From: Asparagopsis taxiformis
Lineage: Eukaryota > Rhodophyta > Florideophyceae > Bonnemaisoniales > Bonnemaisoniaceae
Length of the DNA stretch: 64,000 nucleotides
Direction: 5' to 3'
NCBI GenBank assembly: GCA_030407315.1
Contig: JALQPE010002063.1
Coordinates: 1 to 64,000 of the forward strand
This document shows, piece after piece, positions 45,573 through 56,560 of the stretch (the stretch's first letter is position 1; each line of letters starts with the position of its first letter). A program made the translations under genes and the position numbers. The notes beneath the pieces were generated by a model. That model was not told where the DNA came from and ran no database searches. It saw nothing but the letters and a program-made list of their open reading frames with translations.

Positions 45573-48500
45573 CTAATTCCATGCTCTAAACGCTGTCCCA
45601 TAATGAACGTAGAGCTCCTGCCCCGGACGGATATCGCGGATTGCACGTACTACAATGATCTTCGGATTTTCTAGGTCCTTCGCCTTGAGCTTCTTCCCCG
45701 TCGAACCGCTGCTGTAGTTCTCGACAAACTCGACGTTGGCCATCCGCCTGGTGTCTTCCGCCGGAGTGTCCTCACCTCGCAAATACCGCGGGTCGTTGAT
45801 GAACTGCGCCGAACAGAACGGAGCCGGAACAATCCAAATTGGATGCTCGATGTTTTCGTCGTCCTCCGCTGTTGCATACAGCTTGATGGCATACATCAAG
45901 AATGTTTCCTTCGTTATCGCCATGTGACCCTCTCCGTACGCGAACCTCATCGACTCCTTGCTCATATCAGAGTACACAACAGTTCCGTAGTATGCACATA
46001 CTTCGTCGCCAACATTAAATGTCTGTTCAGCGAAGAGCCCTCTTCCTGCATTTGGATGCTTAATCAGCGATGGTCGAACGCTCAATTTTTTCGCAACACA
46101 ATCGTGTGCCCGCATCACGCGAGGGTTTTCAGTTTGCAACCAGCGGCGCAGGGAAGGTGGCCAATAATGTACCGGTTTTTCCATGTGCTCGTGCGACGCA
46201 ATCGACTCTGGGCACAGCTGCCAGAGGTACTGCCGAATATATTTCGGGAACCTCTGGTACAGGGGAAGGCCAGGTGGGGGTTCGATGATCCTGCGTTCCC
46301 TCTGCGTACGCATCGTGACAGAGGGGGACGCCAAGAACTTCTCAGCACTCTGTTTCGCTTCTGTCGTGACCCTCATGTCAGTGTTGTTTGAAAGAATTAC
46401 ACGTGACATGACTGCACACAGCTTTGGAAGCGATCGTGCCACACACAATTTGTCCATGTCACTGCCGACGAAAACACGGTGCTCAGGCAAGCTCATAGCT
46501 GCTTTTCCCGTTGCGAAAGTGCCAGAGAATGGATCGACAACAATATCACCAGGCTGTGAATGCTGGCTGATCAACTCCATCATGAGAGCGACGCTCTTCT
46601 GCTCTGCACGAACTCTGACCGTAGCACCGGTTGTGCTCCTTGTTCGCCACACCATCTCATTCGAATCGATGGCGGGCATATTGATGGTGACGTTGCACCA
46701 CGCCGGGTACGTGCCGTCCATGTATCCGTGGTTCCTATAGGCCACCATCTCGCTTCCAGTCTTGAACGGAACACCTCGCTTCCAGAAGTGGATAGCGACC
46801 TCTGCCATGTTCATGCGTTGGTACCTCTTCCGCCCCGGCATTTGATAGAGGTGCCCAGGTAGTCGGACAAACAACAGAGGTACCTCGTCAACGAAGAAAA
46901 CTGAATTCCGAACGACGTCCTCCTCCTCCTCCTCCTCATCCGCACTTTCTTCGCCACTGTGCTGCGATGCTTCGGAGTCCGAATTCATGGACGTAACCTC
47001 TTCTTCATCCGACCCGTCATCACTGGCAGCAGCATCGGTTGGGCCTTCTGACTGCGGTCCTTTGTACGTTTCCAAGTAATGGAACCATTCGTAGAACTGC
47101 AAAACGGAGCAGAACACGATGCCGTGGCCACCGGGGCGCAACAGCTCGTCAAACACTTCGATGCTAGCCTGCATATCTTCTGCAGTTAGCCTGTCGTACG
47201 AAGAGTTGGAATCGTTCCTCTTACGACGAACATTGTAGGGCGGATCAGTCAGAATGAGCTGAACGTTGCCCGTGATGGGCACGTGTTCTCGGCTCTCGTC
47301 GGCACTGACCAAATCTTCGAAAGGGACGTCGTACACCCGGCAATACTGACTCATTTTCGAAAGAAAGTCCTTTGCGAGAGCCTGCCCTTCACTTTCCTGC
47401 TCTTCTGTCGCATGGGGTGACGGTGACGGGGGAGACGGCCCTTGGGCAGTAAGACTGGTCCTCCCAGGTCCAAGTTGAAGCCTGGTTGTGTGTCTTGTCG
47501 ACGGAACCAAACCTCTCCCTCCTGTGTTGCGACGAGTGGGAGTGTCATCAACCGGCTTGGGGACCTTTTCTGCGTCCGCGGCTTGTGGTGCCGGGCGGAG
47601 GACAGCCATAACGTCTTCGTCGAGGGTGTCAAAGTACGCTGGCAGCTTGTCCGGATTTCCGCTTGACAAGTATATTTCCAGCGCCCCCCAGCGGTCGGAC
47701 TCCGGCCAGGTGTACAGGTCCGGGTTGACGATAAGAAACTGCAACCGGTCGAAGAACTTCCTCACAAGGTCCCTAAATGCACTGTGCTGCGCACTGGTTC
47801 TTGTCTCTACTTTTCCACCATATCCATCAGGATGAGATAGGGGAGCTTTGTCGTGGTAGAGATCTAGCTTCTGCTCCATCGGTGCGAATAGACCTTCATC
47901 GAGCACGTCAAACCAATGCTCACTGCTGTCGAAAATGATGTACGGCGCCATCAACTCTTCGAAGCTGGAAAACTTTGCGGCGAAGGCCACATCGGTCCAA
48001 GCATGGTATAAAACTTGAACCACGTAACAAGCTCGATTAGTGCTTTTCCGATGGGCTGGGACGCGTGCGGCTTCGTTCCCCTCTTCGGCCGCGTCGCCTA
48101 TTCGGCGACGCGGCAGGTTCTTGTTGTGATTTCGGATGATAGACAACGCTTGGAAATACATCAATACCTCGAACGTTTCCGGTGGAGCAAGAACGAAGGC
48201 GCTTGGTTCCCCGCGCTGCGGCGCCTGTAGTGGCGAAGGAAGCATGTTACATCCAATAAGGAAGGTCTGCGGCACGATCCCAGAAAGGATGCAGTGCTCA
48301 ACCCATTGCCCGATACGCTCATCCTGTCTTGAAAACTCGGCAATCGGTAATGCCAGACGAACAATCTGCTTGGCTCGCTCAACGTTCATCTCTGCCATGA
48401 CGATTTCGGCAACATCCGCCTCGACTCCAGCATTCTTCGAACGACCGCTGAAGGCCATGCTGAGTCGACCTTGCAGCGCCGCAAATTGTTCTTCCGTGCC

Positions 48501-48764
48501 CTGCGCAACCCAAGCGCCAAGGTCCGCGTATGTGAAACCTCCCGGCTTGTCCGTCAAGTCTGCGAAACTTGAGTGGGCGAATAAATCCAGCAAGAGGCGG
48601 AGGAAGTCTTTGCCAGCGAGAGTAGTTTCGCGGGCGGCGCGACCTACGTTTCGACGTGTACCCATGTCACTAGAATCCTCCCAAGGGCTAGCGGGTTCGC
48701 GCAGAATTGGCACGGTTGCGTCGTCAACGATCGGATTGCTGTTGCGCCTGCGCTTATTCGTCAT
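45573..48764 (-). CDS. DPPY methyltransferase-SET fusion (E2 copy, intact)
   Basis: The 1063 aa frame matches the E1 protein except for a few substitutions (for example LALQG to AALQG, FAPIEQ to FAPMEQ, QHSVF to QHSAF) and one more Glu in the polyglutamate of the acidic insert. All motifs are the same: TDPPYN, DPFSGT, GRGLFA, QFINDP, ELYVHYG. Two long open copies while neighbouring genes are broken suggest recent duplication and perhaps selection on this gene. It is divergent from the ParB-dioxygenase gene at 51798. Confidence 0.9.
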   Translation of the reverse strand: MTNKRRRNSNPIVDDATVPILREPASPWEDSSDMGTRRNVGRAARETTLAGKDFLRLLLDLFAHSSFADLTDKPGGFTYADLGAWVAQGTEEQFAALQGRLSMAFSGRSKNAGVEADVAEIVMAEMNVERAKQIVRLALPIAEFSRQDERIGQWVEHCILSGIVPQTFLIGCNMLPSPLQAPQRGEPSAFVLAPPETFEVLMYFQALSIIRNHNKNLPRRRIGDAAEEGNEAARVPAHRKSTNRACYVVQVLYHAWTDVAFAAKFSSFEELMAPYIIFDSSEHWFDVLDEGLFAPMEQKLDLYHDKAPLSHPDGYGGKVETRTSAQHSAFRDLVRKFFDRLQFLIVNPDLYTWPESDRWGALEIYLSSGNPDKLPAYFDTLDEDVMAVLRPAPQAADAEKVPKPVDDTPTRRNTGGRGLVPSTRHTTRLQLGPGRTSLTAQGPSPPSPSPHATEEQESEGQALAKDFLSKMSQYCRVYDVPFEDLVSADESREHVPITGNVQLILTDPPYNVRRKRNDSNSSYDRLTAEDMQASIEVFDELLRPGGHGIVFCSVLQFYEWFHYLETYKGPQSEGPTDAAASDDGSDEEEVTSMNSDSEASQHSGEESADEEEEEEDVVRNSVFFVDEVPLLFVRLPGHLYQMPGRKRYQRMNMAEVAIHFWKRGVPFKTGSEMVAYRNHGYMDGTYPAWCNVTINMPAIDSNEMVWRTRSTTGATVRVRAEQKSVALMMELISQHSQPGDIVVDPFSGTFATGKAAMSLPEHRVFVGSDMDKLCVARSLPKLCAVMSRVILSNNTDMRVTTEAKQSAEKFLASPSVTMRTQRERRIIEPPPGLPLYQRFPKYIRQYLWQLCPESIASHEHMEKPVHYWPPSLRRWLQTENPRVMRAHDCVAKKLSVRPSLIKHPNAGRGLFAEQTFNVGDEVCAYYGTVVYSDMSKESMRFAYGEGHMAITKETFLMYAIKLYATAEDDENIEHPIWIVPAPFCSAQFINDPRYLRGEDTPAEDTRRMANVEFVENYSSGSTGKKLKAKDLENPKIIVVRAIRDIRPGQELYVHYGTAFRAWN

Positions 48765-49022
48765 AATGGAATGAGTGGAAATTCGGTACAGGATGGCGAC
48801 CGCTCGGCGAGACAGTCAAATTTGACGACGTATCTCGTGACGTTTGCACTCTTTCGTGAGGAACACTGGTTGATATCGAACGGAACAGAGTATACGGGTA
48901 CACAGCACTGGAAAGGTCTTGAAACCCGTAACCGGTGTAGGTAATAAGTTGTGACGGATACGTGGTAGAGAAAAATTTTAAAAAGATTGTGATTCCCTGT
49001 CTTTGAGTGTTGTACTGCACGG

Positions 49023-49295
49023 CCGCCATGGCGGCTGTGACTGCAGTCACATAGGTTGTCACAGGTGCATCACGCTTACCAGGTGAGCGACATCCGGACG
49101 GCCACTGGACATGGGGATGTCCAGCTCAGATGCATTGCTGGCCAGACCAGAAATTCTACAATTTCGGGCAGAAAAAATATTGCAAAAAACATCGATTTCG
49201 GCGGTCGATTGTGCCGTACGGCACACCCCCATCTCAAAAACATGTTCACATGTGCATGTTTTTGAGAATAGCCCAAATTTTAATTCAAATCAGGA
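49023..49295 (-). promoter_or_regulatory. Palindromes and hairpin module upstream of the E2 methyltransferase-SET gene
   Basis: This has the paired palindromes GCCGCCATGGCGGC and GTGACTGCAGTCAC (about 49023-49052) and one hairpin module (about 49110-49295), mirroring E1 12826-13094. Confidence 0.5.
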
Positions 49296-49589
49296 TGCAG
49301 ATATTCGTCTTCTAGCATTGTCAGAACACATTCGTATAACCACATTTGGAGAACCTGAGCCCAGAGCTATCGGTTTTGGCGGGAGCTAAGCCATATCTCA
49401 TATAATCAGTAACTACTTCCCGCCAGCTGAGTGGTGGAACCCCTGCTATTTCTACCAACGAGACATACGGGGTGTCAACTCGGCAATCGTATATGATTTG
49501 GGTGCTAAATTTATTCAAGAGACGAATGGGCTTCGAAAAGGAGCCCAACAACGTCTTCTTGTGATCCATGGGTATAGGACTACTCTATT
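49296..49589. other. Spacer, no gene seen
   Basis: This matches E1 12546-12825. The 82-codon frame on - (MDHKKTLLGSFSKPIRLL) is identical in both copies, but the DNA is equally conserved around it, so that is no evidence for coding. Confidence 0.3.
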
Positions 49590-49890
49590 CTTCTCCAGGC
49601 TTCCACCATAGCCTCCTCCACCTCCGTTAATGGAAAGAATATCCGAACCGCACCTCAACATGTTTTCTTCTCATCCATGGGTACTGACATCTCACATGTT
49701 CTCCAGGCTTCCACCATAGCCTCCTCCACCTCCGTTAATGGAACAATATCCGAACCGGACCTGAACATGTTTTTCTTCTCATCCATGGGTACTGACATCT
49801 CACATGTTCTCACATGTGAGATGTCAGTACCGGAGAAGTTCTCCAGGCTTCCTCCGTAGCCACCTCCTCCACCTCCGTCTGTGGGAATCA
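49590..49890. repeat. CCTCCTCCACCTCCG tandem repeat
   Basis: It is the complement of the repeat at 12283-12545 with a different number and order of units; TCATCCATGGGTACTGACAT and TCTCACATGT recur. Confidence 0.55.
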
Positions 49891-50429
49891 ACACAACATC
49901 ACCACTGCGTCTTACCTCACATCCACATCTCTCCGGGATGAAAACGGACGGACGACATAGGGTTTGTAGACGTTTAGAATCTTGTTAGAAAAAAGTAAAC
50001 GAAAGAGAACTTCTCTTTCATTGAATGATATCTCGTCCCTGTCGCAATATGTTCCATTTTCATTTTCTCGGGTTGCACACCCATCATGGGTGATCAAGGC
50101 CTGGATCGAACCCTCCGAGGGTCTTCGATGGATAGGACAGATAGTGGAAGGCTTTTAAGCCTGTGACCAAGCGGCTATTGATTGGTTGGAGGAAGGAAAT
50201 TACAGAGGAAATATAGCTGAGTACGGTGCTCGCGATAGCTGTTAGGTTAAAGTCAAATATGTTTTTCGATTATTTTTCGTACGGAAATGCCTTGGAAAAG
50301 ACGATGCTTTGTCGTTCTCTTGGAGGGAGTCCGTTGCATTGCACTCAATTCGAGAGCATCGTCATGAAGGAGAGGATTCTTTCTGCTTGTTAGAATCGGT
50401 TTAGAGCAGATAGCTAATGCATTACTGGC

Positions 50430-51462
50430 CAGCCCAGAAATTGTAGAATTTCGGGCAGCAAAAATATTGTAAAAAACCTTGATTTCAGCGGTCGATTGTG
50501 CCGTACGGCACACCCCCATCTCAAAAACATGTTCACATGTGCATGTTTTTGAGAATAGCCCAAATTTTAATTCAAATCAGGGTGTCTAATTTGGCCACAA
50601 CGGCCCCAGGCACCGGCCGCCGCCCCGAGTGGGGTTGTCACTGGCTTCTGTAAGCACTAACTGTAAGGCTAAATGGCGTCTACGAAGGGTCAATTTCAGG
50701 CTCAATACGCCAGGGACAGGTCTTGGTCCTTGTTCCATCATGGTCCCACCCACTCTCTCACGACCAACCTGAAATGGACGTCCGGTGGATGTCCAGCTCG
50801 ATTGCACTGCTGGCCAGCCCAGAAATTCTAAAATTTCGGGCACAAAAAAATTGTAAATTTGGGCGGGTCGATTGTGCCGTACGGCACACCCCCATCTCAA
50901 AAACATGTTCACATGTGCATGTTTTTGAGAATAGCCCAAATTTTAATTCAAATCAGGGTGTCTAATTTGGCCACAACGGCCCCAGGAACCGGCCGCCGCC
51001 CCGAGCGGGGTCATCACTGGCTTCTGTAAGCACTAACTGTGAGGCTAAATGGCGCCGAAAGATGGGTCGATTCCAGGCTTCAAGCCTAAGTTATGCTAGG
51101 CATCTTCTTCCGTGTTTCATCATGGTCCCGCCTTACTCCCTCAACACAAACACTACTCACCCATCACGTTACTCATATTCCGTGCACTTTATATTAGTAG
51201 TGAACCCGCCTGCTTAGTTGCTGCAATGCGTGGATGTAGGCAGCACACGACCAACCTGAAATGGACGTCCGGTGGATGTCCAGCTCAGATGCACTGCTGG
51301 CCAGCCCAGAAATTCTAAAATTTCGGGCACAAAAAATCTTGCAAAAATCAACGATTTGGGCGGGTCGATTGTGCCGTACGGCACACCCCCATCTCAAAAA
51401 CATGTTCACATGTGCATGTTTTTGAGAATAGCCCAAATTTTAACTCAAATCAGGGTGTTCCC
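50430..51462. repeat. Three hairpin modules upstream of the E2 ParB-dioxygenase gene
   Basis: Hairpin cores lie at about 50520, 50899 and 51398, with the usual TGCCGTACGGCA and GGACGTCC boxes. It is the complement of E1 10738-11780. Confidence 0.8.
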
Positions 51463-51797
51463 CGGATAAAGGGGTGCTCGCAGCCGCCCCAAAAGCCGCC
51501 TAGCTTGACAGCTGTAATTTTAACACATTACACATCAAGGACACTGCCTGCTTCACGCCACCTCGTCAGGTTTCGAGAGCCCGACTCGGGCCCGTTCCGA
51601 ACGGACACTCACATCTCGATTGCCTGTCTTGCATTCCAGCGGTCACGATAGGTGTGTACCTAACAAAATTTCGGTTGTATTGTGTTATTATTTCCAGCGA
51701 TTGGCGTTCACGACCATTCTTCAACGTGAAACATACCATCCACATCACTCGAATACGTCAACGTCAACCATCTCTTTTCCTTTCCAACTCAACAACC
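51463..51797 (+). promoter_or_regulatory. Promoter-side region of the ParB-dioxygenase gene (E2)
   Basis: This contains CCGGATAAAGGGGTGCTCGC and CTAGCTTGACAGCTGTAATT about 290-330 bases before the ATG. It is conserved in all three copies of the gene, including the pseudogene at the window start. Confidence 0.45.
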
Positions 51798-54700
51798 ATG
51801 GCGGATACGCATTTCAGCAGTTTGTTTTCAACGGTTTGCGGCGATCAAGTGAGCGCGTCAGCGGAGTCGCGCGGACTCAAGCGCGGCGTCGATGTCAATT
51901 TGTTTGCGGACGTGGACGGTGCGGCTGTGCATATTGGGACGGCTTCGGTGAGCACTGCTGGTGGCGATGTTGGCCTTCCGCGCACGCTGCACAACCACAA
52001 GCTGCCGGAAACCGACGAGGCGGACTATATCGTCGTGCGCAACATTGCGACTAAGGACAAGTTCAAGGACCTCCCGTTCCCGTACATGTTTGATGGCGCC
52101 GAGGGACCGCCGGAGACGATGGGTGGAGCATACGCCGCGGCGTTTTACCCTTGGGATACTCGGATGATGCGCCCCGCTGCGGAGGATGGCCCTAGCGACA
52201 TTCGTACCCCTGCTGCAGCGTCAAACTTCAACGCAGCGACGAACCAGGCCAGCTCGGGACGGATGCCCAGTACCGGTCCAGCAGGCGAAATCACTGGTTC
52301 GGGGGGTACGAAGCATCCAGCACGCTCCGTTCCGGTTTCGGGAGGCACGAAGCGCCCTGCTCGCTCTGCAAGACCCTCCAGTGGAGGCACGAAGCACCCT
52401 GCTCGCTCCAACGTCACCGAAGCTACTACGCAGGACGTAACCGAGGTGGACGACGAACCGGAGGTGGCGGAAAGCATTCGTGAGCAGCAGGGGACGCAAA
52501 TTACGGTGCCCAAGTTTGTGACGTCGGATTACGTCGGAGAAGGAGCGACTGTGTTGGTGAGGCAGCTAGTGGAACCGGCCGTGACCCTTCGGGATGTGAA
52601 AGAAGACCACGTGGAGGACCTGCGCAACAATATGTTGGCTGTGGGGTATGTGAGCTCTTCGCGTATCACTGTGACGGTGCTGAGGTCGCAGAACACGCAT
52701 CTGCCCGCCGACACGCGTCTGTTCCAGAATGGCAAATTCCATGCCAATGCGAACGTGACCGTGATCGACGGACTGCATCGTCTCAATGCTATGCATAGCA
52801 TTGCCGATGACTTCACGCGCCTCACCCGTATGCACAGAACCAAGCTGCCACAGGACGCAAACCGCTTGCGCTGGGTTACTCAGCCTCTGGATGTGTACTA
52901 CCTTCGCCGCAAGGACGACAGTGATCTTCAGCCTCATGAGATCATCCACAAGAGTGCAGAGTCGAACCATACGACTGGGACGCAACTGACGGAGCGCTCC
53001 CTGGTTCGAATCTTGTCGTCCATCCAGCAGTTCATCCGTACGATTGCTGTTGCAAATAACGTGGAAAACGCTGGCGACTTGCGTGAGTCTGATGTCATCC
53101 GAACATTGTTCGAGGCGCAGTTCATGGGGATGATGAATTCAACGAACACGGCCCGGCGGTGGACGCGTTTGGCTATAGCAACGCTGAAGCATCCTGTTCT
53201 CGACGAAGTGTTGCGTGAGCTGAACAATTCCGAGCGCCGCAACGAGATTGGGATAACGCACCTGGACCACAAGATAGTGCGCGAGTTGCTGGAAGAAAAC
53301 TTTGTCTTCGTCTTGCGTGGTCTTTCGGAGTACTTGAACCCTGCTCATGGTGGACGTCCGGATGGACGCTTTGACGTGAACGACTTCTATACATACGTCC
53401 GTCGCGTGACTGCAATAGCAAATTCTCTGTACGCTGCGTTTGGGCGCCCAAAGAGTATTATGCGCAAGTCATTTCTGAGCACAGAGATGGCAATTGGGTC
53501 GGTTAAGCAGCCGAAGGAGTTGCAATGGCATCTCACCAATGCCATTGCAATGTATAGAGGGGACGACCGGAGCAGTGAGGTTCGAATGCGACGGAGAACC
53601 ACGCGTTTACAGGATTTGGAAACGAACTTGAAAGAGTTTTTCAATCCGACATTGAAGAAGAAGACTAAGGCTCGACGCAAACGCCGCCCTTCTGCTGCCA
53701 ATGTGAGACTCACTCACAAGAAGCAGCGGAATGTCGAACATGAGCCTGCTTCGCATGGCATCCGCCGCCGTTCACAGCGACTTCGCTCGACGGGGAGCAC
53801 ACGCCTCGAGGAAGAAGAGCCGGTTGTGGTACAACAATCCGCCGGGGAAGAAGAGCAGGCCGTTGTTGATAAACCCACCGATCAACAACAAGCCACTGCT
53901 TCCGGTGATGAGGTTGACGAAGACTCCGCCCGTTCCCCCGATTCTGCCGTTGAGATTGTCCCCCAAGATAACCAACGTGCTGGTGCGACTCCCTCCAACC
54001 AAGAATCTGTCCATACCGCTTCGGACGAGGAAGACAAACAGGGTGCAGACGAGGGCCAAGTCGAAAGCAAGGGGGTCCGCGAAGTGACAATTACATTCAC
54101 TGTTCCGGAAGGAGTGGAAGTCGATGAAGACGGTTACATCGTTCGTGACTCTCCTTCTGAACACGACCTCCTGTTCGACGACCGTATGCCATCTCTTCCT
54201 GACGATTTCGAAGTCAAAGACCGAGCCGAAGGGCATCATCTGGCGCAGCGTCCCGCGGACGTCATCGCATCGGTGAGGGTTGGCTGTCTGCCCCCGATTG
54301 AGCTCAGGTTGTTATTGGAGAGTGTGGAAATCGATGAGGAGGGCAGAGAGGTGAGGTATTTGAAGCAAGTGGCGATGGACCCTGTGTTTGAGGGGCTGCA
54401 TATTCCGGAACAACATCGGGCTCGTCATCTTGTTTTCGAGATCGACACCATCTATCCGATGTTTTTCGCAGCGTGGAAGATGGCTGCCAAGGCGATGTGT
54501 GAGCCTACATCGACGTTTCTACCCTCGAGGCTGGACTTCGCCCAGGTTGCGCGAATGTCTACAAGCTGGAAGGATTCGTATGAGGCCGGCACTGGTATGG
54601 CGTACTTCCACAATTGCCGAACGGAAATCAACGAGCGAGGGTATACGGTGATGCACAATTTCGCGGATGTAAGCTACCTCGATGCGTCGGACAAGTTCCC

Positions 54701-55753
54701 ATTTGACTTGGGTCTCATGGAAGAAATTCCTAACCAGGAATTGTTTCGGTACTTTTTGGGAACGTGGGAGGGGGAGGAGGTGCACAAGGACCCTGGGAAC
54801 CGGCAGCTGTGGAGTCCCATTGTCAATACGGGGGACGATGAAACAGATGAGAAGAACCGGAATGAGGGGAGGGCTCGCTTCACGTCTACGCGCCACTGCC
54901 TGGTTGACTATGCCGAGAACGATGAGACGCATATCGACCGGTTCAAGTTTGTGACGCGGCGAGCCCTGCTGGATGTGTGGTTGGGAATCCTTGTCCGGCT
55001 GATAGGGCTGGAGGAGTGCGGTTTACCGGGAGAAAAACTTGTCATGCCGGCATCTGGGGGACGGTTTTTGATAACGGGAAAGGGGTGTCCTCGGCAGGTC
55101 CCACACAATGATTTCCCTGTTCCTCCTCGCGACCGCAAAGATCAACTTCCGGGTTACTTTGTTATTGCCAACGGAGATGACCCATTCCCTATCTGGGTGT
55201 GTCCAGGGTCCCACAAGTACGTCTTTTCCAAAGCGCTGGAATTAGATATGTACGCCAAGACGATGAAGCTGAAGAAGGTAATCGTTCCGCCACGTTCAGT
55301 CTTCATCGGTCACGGCCATGTACAACATGCCGGGGCAGGGCATGTCGACAGAGTTGTGTCACACACGACAACGAGGTATCACACGTATTTCAGGAATGCG
55401 TCGTATCCGATTCCCGACAATGTTTCGTTTGGTTTCATCAGGCGGTTGGGATTCGAAGAAGAAGTAATCCCAATGCTCCGCGCCGGTCTGCCAGGCAAAG
55501 TCAACCGGCACCTGTCAATGTTCGCCACAAGACAGTTGTTCCCATCCCGGTCAAGAAAGATCGTAGGCCGAAGACAGGGCAGCTCGGAATGATGCGGATG
55601 AAGACGACAGAACCTCGCAAGAGGAGAGCCCTCACACACGATGAACTATTAGTCTTGAGCTATTCAACTCCACAGTTGCCGATAACGCCTATTCTGCCGG
55701 GAGATCCTGAATATAGTGAGGACGAAGAGGAAGAACAATTTTCCGACGGCTAG
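51798..55753 (+). pseudogene. ParB-like domain + Fe(II)/2-oxoglutarate dioxygenase fusion, 3' frameshift (E2 copy)
   Basis: The start at 51798 (MADTHFSSLFSTV) follows AACAACC; the frame is also open from 51654. Residues 167-204 carry three GGTK(H/R)PARS repeats. Residues about 240-340 form a ParB-like domain (VEDLRNNMLAVG, VIDGLHRLNAMHS). A basic stretch (KKKTKARRKRRPS) and an acidic linker follow. The C-terminal double-stranded beta-helix has His1103-x-Asp1105 (PHNDFP), WVCPGSHK with His1139, a distal His1177 (VQHAGAG) and Arg1185 or Arg1193 for 2-oxoglutarate, close to the PhyH pattern. A missing C at 55469-55471 shifts the frame after the catalytic core; the native tail reads on to 55753. 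Because the break is behind the core, this copy may still encode an active enzyme. The substrate is unknown; a modified DNA base is a guess from the cargo context. Confidence 0.8.
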
Positions 55754-55997
55754 ATAGCTTAACAACAACTACTTTAGGAAACAATTATCGAGAATATAAT
55801 CATCTCCTTTATCACTTTCAATCTATGAACCTACTATAATGTACTTCCGTTCCATGCTTTCAAACTAGATTGTCCATTCCCTCGTGGGTTGGAGCATGAT
55901 TTCCAGGACGATTCCCTCACATCTCTAGACTCGATGGTCTATGCTAGAAATAGCAGAACAATTGGGTTTGTACGTGCTTCATCGCCTACTTGCTTCC

Positions 55998-56560
55998 GGT
56001 AATGGGTGGACGTGCACGATACACGATCAACCTGAAATGGACGTCCGGTGGATGTCCAGCTCAGATGCATTGCTGGCCAGCCCAGAAATTCTAAATTTCG
56101 GGCACAAAAAATATTGCAAAAAACATCGATTTGGGCGGTCGATTGTGCCGTACGGCACACCCCCATCTCAAAAACATGTTCACATGTGCATGTTTTTGAG
56201 AATAGCCCAAATTTTAATTCAAATCAGGGTGTCTAATTTGGCCACAACGGCCCCAGGAACCGACCGCCGGCCCCGATCGGGGGCTATCACTGGCGTCTGT
56301 AAGCACCAACTGTAAGCCGGATCCGGCCGCCGCCCCGATCGGGGCTATCACTGGCTTCTATAAGCACCAACTGTAAGCCAAAATCGCGTCTCACGACGGG
56401 TCGATTTCAGGCTCAATACGCCAGGGACAGGTCTTGGTCCTTGTTTCATCATGGTCCCGCCCCACTCTCTCACGACCAACCTGAAATGGACGTCCGGTGG
56501 ATGTCCAGCTCGATTGCACTGCTGGCCAGCCCAGAAATTCTAAAATTTCCGAAAAATCAA
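55998..56560. repeat. Hairpin module array downstream of the E2 ParB-dioxygenase gene
   Basis: One full module (hairpin at about 56165) and part of another. It corresponds to the ends of the expanded E1 array (3430-6180). Confidence 0.75.
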
